From contig NC_135564.1 of NCBI RefSeq assembly GCF_964340395.1, positions 19,327,319 through 19,391,318 on the forward strand: a DNA stretch of 64,000 nucleotides. Direction: 5' to 3'. Shown piece after piece: positions 55,263 through 64,000 of this stretch; positions within the stretch are counted from its first letter, which is position 1; every line of letters starts with the position of its first letter. The stretch comes from Glandiceps talaboti (taxonomy: Eukaryota; Hemichordata; Enteropneusta; Spengelidae). The translations under genes were made by a program, and so were the position numbers. The notes beneath the pieces were generated by a model. That model was not told the origin of the DNA and did not search any database. It worked only from the letters and a program-made list of their open reading frames with translations.

Positions 55263-55330
55263 GACAGAGAGACAGACCAAGAGACAGAGACAGACAGCGA
55301 GACAGACAGAGAGACAGTCAGAGATATTAA
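54978..55330. repeat. GACA, GGGA and GATA microsatellite cluster
   Basis: Tetranucleotide runs on the right side of duplication copy A. They match 63841-64000. Confidence 0.95.
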
Positions 55331-56292
55331 ATCATACACGAACACATGCTCATGGCAGTCACCCGCATAATTAATAATAAGTTGCCATGGTTTATTTACC
55401 GAAATGTTTAAGTGGTTACAAACTATAATGGTAACAAAAAAAAAAGAGAAGGGTAAATGGGAAGTCAATAAATAGCTTGCATCTAGTTTAGCCTGACCCC
55501 CTGACATTGTACATTGTGACTGATAACAATAAGAAGTTCAGTTGTCGATAGCACTGAAATTCATACATAACTGAAAAAAAAACATTACACGCAAAAGTCT
55601 TCTTTTTTTACTATGAAAAGTCTAAACAACAAACGAAAAGTCCATACCTCTCTACATTTTTAATAACCTGTACTGCCCTACTAAATACTGTTCAAAAGAT
55701 TTCCCAAAAAGATGTAGAGAATATTTCGATTTGATTTGAATAGTATCATTCCAAATTTTTGTACCTACGAATGAAATAGCAAACTGACCAAAATTCGTTC
55801 TCGCATATGGTACGGGTAAAGATTTTGACGATGACAAAGTCTCGTATTATGTTTATGTTTTATGTCACTAAAATAATCGGACAAGATAATCACTGATCAT
55901 AGAGAATCACTGAATATAGGCTTGAGCTTATTGTGGCGAGGCGTTACTAGACATTTTGCAAATGTACTCATAAGTAATGTACTCGAACGCTCATAAGGTT
56001 TAATTTTGTCAAATCATGACGAAATATTTCGTGCCTCCATCCCTTTCAGATCATTACAATTTTCATACCCCCAACCCCTCTTCGCGCCCCAATTTTTTCC
56101 ATAGCTCTCCCACCATTTTATCCTTCTTACCCCCCACGTAAATCTGCTTGTTCCCTAATGCCATGTTAATGCACAAAACTGTATTGATTAAATTTTAAGT
56201 CACACCTCTTGTCCTACGCCATAGCAGAGCATTTGACAAGCATAATACCCCCTCCACATGTCTTCTGATTCCTCTTATGCAAGTTCCTGTAC
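55331..56292. other. Spacer between the two duplication copies
   Basis: Not similar to 46541-47456. No gene seen. Short minus-strand frame at 55652-55837 has no recognisable domain. Confidence 0.4.
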
Positions 56293-57548
56293 TCCATAAG
56301 TATAAACAATTCTTGAGAAACAGGAAGTTCACAGTTACTGGTATTGGTAGGATGTCAACACCCCTAGATTATTTCTGACTATCGAGAGCTGTCTTTTCAC
56401 TTGACCTCTGACTGACCACCAGACTACACTCGTCTCTCAGCCTGTTCCGAAGTCATGCTACTTACACACCTAAGGACAGATTTTGATTGCTATAGCCATT
56501 TAGATTTTGATTGCTATAGCCATATAGTTTTGGAAAAAGGGAATTGCTGTCGGTGCACGGTGGCTGAAGAAAATTGTTTTTGGGTCCTATCCTCCAGCCC
56601 TCCTCTCAGAAAACAAATGGTTTACCCCATAGGGAGAATGCCTAGTATGCAGTTACGTCGATAGAGGGTGCACTTCGTGAGCGTGATGCTTTTTAGTAGA
56701 AAACCGGATGTTTACAATTCACCTAATAGTTTTAACAAATAAAATATTTCTAGGAATTTGATCACGTCTACTTTATAAAACTGCAGAGTGGGAGGATAAA
56801 GCAAGTCATACGATTGACTGTCTTCAACACTGTAGTGCAATTCTTTCAGGCAGAGTGAACAGCCGTGTAGACGATTTCGTGAGACGGATCATTGTCCTAC
56901 AATTACAGTACTACATTTTACACAACGACTTTGGTGCAAATTGCTTTCTTAGCATTTTCAAGGTGAGTATATTGAACTTTTTTTATTTTGTCTGTAGATC
57001 TAGAGTTACTCATTTTACCTTCACAGTTTCGTCTCCTATTTTGTCTGTCATCTCCACTGATGCGATATTTCGTGAACTAGGGGTGAGAACGAGGCAAGTA
57101 AGTTTTTCGAATATTCATCCGAGTCGGTACTCAAAAATGAGACCAAGAAAATGTTATTTTTATATCACATACGAATTCGCAAGTAACCATCAGTAACTAC
57201 AATCTTAAATAACCGTCTAAGGTTATAGAGTTACGTTACACAGAGTGTCCCATTTAACAAACTAACCACCACAGTCCACAAAGTTAGAGAGTGTACCCCT
57301 AATAAAAACAGTCACAAATCATTATACCGTTAATCGTTCAAACCGATGGAACACTACACCTAAGGCCAAAAACAAAAAAAGGTTGTTTCTGGTCAGGACA
57401 TTTTGTCTAAAATGGTGCGACGATTCGATTTGTAAACCTGTCACTCAATCTACGATTTATGGTAGTTACTGTACTTTTTATTTAGATATTTTGAAAGTAA
57501 GCAATTTAGTTGTTTTTTAATGTTTCCTTTCTAGCTTCCGAGTATAAT

Positions 57549-58798
<1,250 letters not shown>

Positions 58799-59060
58799 GA
58801 TATAGCTATGGATTAGAATCATTATGAGGAGCCGAAAAAACATGTCGTTGCGGGCGCTATTTTCACTTCTGTACAACTGCGAATCGTTCACTCTTTAGGT
58901 TGACATACACGTAGTTATAGGAATTGTATGTTTTTTTCTGTTTTCTCATGTCGTAACCATTAATAATAATATTATTACTTCCTTCACTAACTTTTAAATG
59001 CGTAGTATCCACGGAACCAGCCATGGAATCGTTTTATTTCAAGAGTCTATACATGCAATG

Positions 59061-59262
59061 CACAGTCACTTGTGAGCTAATATTATATTCCAGGATGGTC
59101 ATTCTAGTCTGGGATGACCACAATACAAAATAATGACGTTATTTGGTATATACGATAATTATTCAAAAATACCGTTACCGGTGATTGCTAATTGACAGTA
59201 TTCCTAGACTATTTAGAATTATTAGCATCCTGGAATAGAATATTAGCTCATAAGTGACTGTG
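59061..59262. mobile_element. Fold-back hAT-like MITE, copy B (internally deleted)
   Basis: Same ends as the element at 50620 (CACAGTCACTTGTGAGC), with ACGTAATG retained on the right and GCAATG on the left. About 55 bp shorter in the centre. The shared position and target duplication show the insertion came before the segmental duplication. Confidence 0.8.
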
Positions 59263-59822
59263 ACGTAATGTATCTCCGCTTTCGCGACCACATTTAGTTA
59301 GCTTAGCTCGCCAACATCTCAGGACAATTTCATACTAGTACAGTGCCGTAAAAAGGTCATGAAATTGTTTTACGGCGATGCATGAATGGCGTCAAATTAG
59401 AGATCAGGAAGAATGCTCAATTTACTATATTAACTGTGTTTCACGTCAACTGTGCTTGTCTTAATTTTGTTTACACATCCGGTGTTAAATTAATATAAAA
59501 ACAGAGTTCATACATTGGAAGATAAAGATATAAAATTCAAAATCTGGTCGAAACTAGGAGGACTGTCTATTGACAGTTTTTTAATATGTAAATGTCAAAA
59601 TAAAGAAGCGCCAAATAATCTAATCACCATCTCTTGAACATGATATGACTTATGTACATGTTTTACATTGAGGGCGCTCTTACAAGCATTGGCCATCTCA
59701 CATTTGATCCATTTCGTTTTGAAAAGAAATCTGTAGTTTCATATCACACATTGTTATTCATTTAAAATGGTCGAATAAAAATAATGACTATATAATTTTA
59801 ATTCGTTGGTTTTAGTTGTGGC

Positions 59823-59861
<39 letters not shown>

Positions 59862-61562
59862 GGATGTGCATATGTATCTGTGTGTATGTGTGTATGTATG
59901 TATGTATGTATGTATGTATGTATGTATGTATGTATGTATGTATGTATGTATGTATGTATGTATGTATGTACGTACGTATGTATGCATGTATGTAATATAT
60001 GTGTGCATGTATATGTACATGTGTATGTGTATGTGTGTGTGTGTACATATTGGAGAGGCTTTCAGTTCGTATTCACACGTTTACTAACAGACTGAGTATG
60101 GATGTCTTAGAAATGACAAGAAAGATACTTAGAATCATTTCATTTATCATAAGTCCAAAATTTCACAAGTAGCAAACAACAGTAGTTTTCGTCCCGGATA
60201 CGTACTTGTGATGTACTTCCCAACAACGATTTTTTTCTGGTCTGGCTATGAGGGCGTCACCAAGTGCTGAAAATATTTTGGTTGGATTCAAAATATATAG
60301 GTTCGGTAGGGCCATTAGAAATGTATGAATAAACAGTTTAAATGTAGTCAACTTTTGAATGATTCAGAAATATTTTTTATCGTTTTGCCATGAACTAAAT
60401 GATGAAATAATTATGATAAAAGTGAATTTTCGGTGAAACAATTATATAAACTAATCAGCACATTCTACGTATGTTGATCTCAACTTGACAGTCTAAAGGG
60501 AAGGCGCCTTCTTGAACATTTTGCTTTAAAAGGGAAAGTTTTGAGTAACTGAAATAAATGAGATCACAACCAAATTTTTGAATTGATACAAAAATAGTTT
60601 ATTGTATCAAAATTCTTCATATATATATTATAGTCTAAAATCATATAAGTAAAATCCATCTGCAATATTGTTGCATTCAAAATAACAAAAAATCGTAGAA
60701 GTATTTCTCTTGATTAGAATTTACTGGCAATGAAATCTAGTCTACTAGTAGACAACCTGCAATGGTAGAAAAGAACAGAAAAGTGGTAATTAGTGAGAGG
60801 ATGTGATTCTATATTGTCATGTTACTACTATAATCACTAATATATACAGTATGCTTTATGTTAATGTCATAATGATGCAATGTTGTTGTTGTTGTTATTA
60901 TTGTTGTTGTTGTTGTTGTTGTTGTTTTCAAAAAGTGTGACCCAGAAGTTCTCAAACCTAAATCAACTTGTACTGCTATACTGTATTAATAGAAATTCAC
61001 GTCAGACAATATACTAGTCATGATCTCAGTTATTGCTCTTATACACGTTGTACAACTTGCCTTATTTCATATGAAAACTGTTTGAAGACACAATCTATTC
61101 TATATATTTGGGTTCCTTAGCAACCCTTTTGTCCTCGATTCCATCCTCGTCACTGATAATAGGAAAAACACATACATGTTGTACGTTAATGAAATAACGG
61201 TCACGTGATAGTGAAATAGACACAAATATGTAAATTTAGACTCAATCTGATGAAAATCTGATGTAGGGAACTACATCCGTAGGTACAAGGCGTTCGGAGA
61301 ATTAAAAAAAACCGACAATATAGAGGTAATGAAAGAAATCGAGTCAAGTTCACTACATTAGATTTTAATCAGACTGACTTTTTAGACCTCAGACCACTCA
61401 CTATTGATTCTCTATAATGGTCAGAGCTTAGACTGTATGGTACGTTGTGTCGCTCAGACGTCATTGATCTTGTGCAATTAGATTTGCCGCGACGATGCCT
61501 GAGGGCGCCCTGTCACGGTGTTGTTCCTCAGATTGGAATATCACCATGAATAAATAAATGTG
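59263..61562. other. Duplicated non-coding stretch after resistin-like gene B
   Basis: Microsatellites at 59822-59980 (TCTG, GTAT) and 60882-60925 (GTT). No open frame is conserved with copy A. Confidence 0.6.
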
Positions 61563-61645
61563 AATATTTTTCTTCGTTCAGCCGAGGAAAATATGAGTGT
61601 CCTACGATCACGGGTATTTTCCTCGGCTGAACGAAGAAAAATATT
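61563..61645. repeat. Hairpin with perfect ~30-bp arms, copy B
   Basis: AATATTTTTCTTCGTTCAGC and its exact inverse, around a GAGTGTCC...ATCACGGG loop. Confidence 0.82.
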
Positions 61646-62567
61646 GGGGAATAATATAATTATATAACACCATCGCCAGTAAAATATACAAAAAAATCGG
61701 AAGAAAGTAATCGCAATTTTAAGCGTTTCAACTCATATTTCGAACACAGCAGAACGTAGACACACGTTGTGATGACATACACGCGCCTTGCCCTGACGTA
61801 GAACGACCAGAGTATATATTCCATATTTTTTTGTTGAATCTGGCTCGTGCATTGTATAATGACTGGCTAGGTTTCCCGCCATATAGACTTTGACGACGAT
61901 TGTAAGTCAATCCATTGTCTTTGAATAGAAACTTGATGAAGATACGGATTTTATAAACTGGCTCTGTGGTGCTCAAAATATCAAAATCGCTATTGATTAT
62001 TTTCCTCTACTTTTCCTCATACTGATTATGCCTGAGGGGGCTAAATTATATAACTGCCCAATAGTCTTCTCCAGGGTCATATGCTTCTCGTATTTTCCTT
62101 GAAATTGGCTGAATGGAAGACAAATATTAGGGAATGTTTGGGGATAATATCTATTTGTATCAACGCAAACCAAATTGAACTCATTTGAACAAAAATGTAT
62201 GGGATTTATATCTGGTTCTTTTACGTCACGATAATGTGTGTTTATGTCATTGGTTCCGAGGTGTTTATACATCAATCAAAATGTTCAAATTCGTCGCCCC
62301 TAGTACCTTTCACGGTTTACATAAATGTTGCATGCTAGGGTATAAATATGCATTATTTCTTAATATTTGTCGTCATGCAGCCAGAAAGCACTCTTGACCC
62401 AAGGAATTAAAGCTTGTTACTACTCATCTTTCGATTCGATTCGCAATGACACGGCCTTCTTATAATTAGGTCACCTGTATTATCCCACCTGATATATTTG
62501 AAACCTTTGTGTATCTTAATGACATCTACAAAGTGAGTTTTATATTTTGTCTTCTTTCTCCATATAG

Positions 62568-62615
62568 GCATACGATGTCAGCGACCATTTCCCTGTCGAG
62601 ATGGTATTGAATTAG
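62568..62615 (+). pseudogene. Orphan DNase I last exon, copy B
   Basis: Acceptor TCCATATAG, 48-base exon encoding [15 protein letters not shown] and TAG, then AATAAA at 62685. Same protein as exon 8 of gene 3 and as the orphan at 54519. Confidence 0.9.
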
Positions 62616-62891
62616 GGATACAGTGACCGATTCTGAAAAAAAATTGTACAATGTTAAAAGTGATATATAATCAGTGTATAACCGAATAAAACCAACCATT
62701 TGATTTCAACTCAGTTTGTTTGATGTGATCCTTTTAACAAATGCAATATACAGACGTAGGTGGCGCTCTATCATGATACGTGACATGTAATATTTACTAG
62801 CCAGGATAATATGTATGCGAACGACGACAATGTCTAGCCATAGACCGTCTACTAACGTTGACAGAGGGTATATGGTCTCGTATAGCATTAA

Positions 62892-63688
62892 GGGAGTTTT
62901 AACAGTTTTAACTTCCAGGGGGGGGGGGGGCGGAGGATTTTCAGGGGGGGCCCACCAATTTTTCTCAAGAAAAATTAGGGGGGGGGGCTAAACAAAAATT
63001 TCACTATTTGTTAGGGGGGGCCACAAAAAAAACCTAAACCTGAATGTCAGGATGGACAAGTGCCAGATATGTATATAAAATAAAATATAGGCAAAACCCA
63101 ACACTTGACTGTGCACAATGTCCTACAGAAGTAGCATTTAACATGGATTGATGAAAAACAGTGCACAAACCTATTAAATCACAATATTTGTATTCAGTGA
63201 AACAAAAATTGACCGGCGACTCTGCCACTTCTAAAGGTAACTTTCCCATGAAATTATGTAGGACTTGTTTCATCACAATCACTGTCTGAGATATCACCAG
63301 TAGTCTATTCTGTCACCCCTCAGTTGTAAGTAGACATCCTGTCAGCCAATTTAACTTATAATAGTCTTTATTTGTGATTTTATGAGTGTCCATGATTCAA
63401 CAACTTTGTGCACTGGTTCAATTCTGAAGTAAGTATAAATATGGAATAAGTTAATACATGTAGCAACTGCTGGCAAATCTATGTGTTGCTGTATCTGTCA
63501 TGTGTTTCATCTGTGCGTATTTTTGTTAGTGGTTTCAGGGGGGGGGGGGCATGAAATAAAAACAAGAAGTCTTAGGGGGGAGGGCCAGATAATTTATACC
63601 AGTTTTTATAGGGGGGCCACCAATAAAAATCCCTTGCTTCATTAGAAATCCTCCGGCCTCCCCCTCGAAATTAAAAATGTACACTCCC
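62892..63688. mobile_element. PIF/Harbinger-like element inserted in duplication copy B
   Basis: The interruption is clear by comparison: copy A (about 54820) reads TATAGCATCAATATGATTTG, whereas copy B is split after GCATTAA and resumes at TAATATAATTTG. TAA flanks both sides (62889-62891 and 63689-63691). The ends are GGGAGTTTTAAC and, inverted, GGGAGTGTACATT, each followed by G-rich runs and CGGAGGATTT. 797 bp, no transposase. Confidence 0.82.
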
Positions 63689-63840
63689 TAATATAATTTG
63701 CGACATAACAATGTATACAACTAATAAACTGAGTTGCGACAAATATCCCGGCAACAGTTGTGTGTTCTTGATTGGGTATGTTTCGTGGCATTTGATATGA
63801 CAAGTCAATGATGTAATCATGTATACAGAGATAACCTCAG

Positions 63841-63843
63841 ACG

Positions 63844-63902
<59 letters not shown>

Positions 63903-64000
63903 CTCTAGGATGCATACAGGGTAACAGGCAGACAGGGTGACAGACAGGGGGGAGGGAGGGAGGGAAGGAGGGAGGGAGAGAGTGTGAATGATAGTTAGAT
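63841..64000. repeat. GACA/GGGA microsatellite at window edge
   Basis: Matches 54978-55140 in copy A. Confidence 0.95.

Overview
The window is animal (metazoan) DNA: AT-rich and intron-rich, full of microsatellites and small non-autonomous DNA transposons. Genes are spread over many kilobases with GT-AG introns. The DNase I-like and resistin-like families suggest a marine invertebrate, perhaps a non-vertebrate deuterostome. That placement is inference; no species can be named from the sequence.

Layout. Bases 1-280 (minus strand) hold the first coding exon of an MFSD6-like membrane transporter that runs off the left edge. Bases 2155-10066 are a 7.9 kb minisatellite of about 240 copies of a 33-bp unit, with higher-order repeats. 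Bases 10.1-13.1 kb contain two decayed EGF-like exons on the minus strand. Bases 15.4-46.0 kb hold a tandem, same-strand cluster of three DNase I-type genes. Gene 1 (15397-29244, 275 aa) and gene 3 (35854-45995, 282 aa) are intact 8-exon genes with identical intron phases and all catalytic residues present. Gene 2 (32315-34518) keeps only exons 1, 2 and 8, has a catalytic Glu changed to Lys, and cannot be spliced in frame. Bases 47.5-64 kb are a tandem segmental duplication. Each copy carries a small secreted 10-cysteine protein of the resistin type (49000-50348 and 57549-58798), a fold-back MITE with an 8-bp target duplication, and an orphan copy of the last DNase exon.

The most unusual feature is in intron 3 of DNase gene 1. 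Thirty-five tandem copies of a 32-bp unit begin exactly at the exon 3 splice donor. Each unit ends in a 3'-splice-like TTATTACAG joined directly to GTAAGT, the form of a recursive (zero-length-exon) splice site. Reading past the first donor meets an in-frame TAA at once, so donor choice should matter for expression. Other points of interest are three elements flanked by TAA target duplications (PIF/Harbinger type), a three-copy MITE family inside DNase introns, and three last-exon copies that encode the same 15 residues.

The DNases are probably secreted Ca/Mg-dependent endonucleases, and the resistin-like proteins are small secreted disulfide-rich factors. Nothing in the sequence shows that the two families work together; their linkage seems to come from shared duplication.
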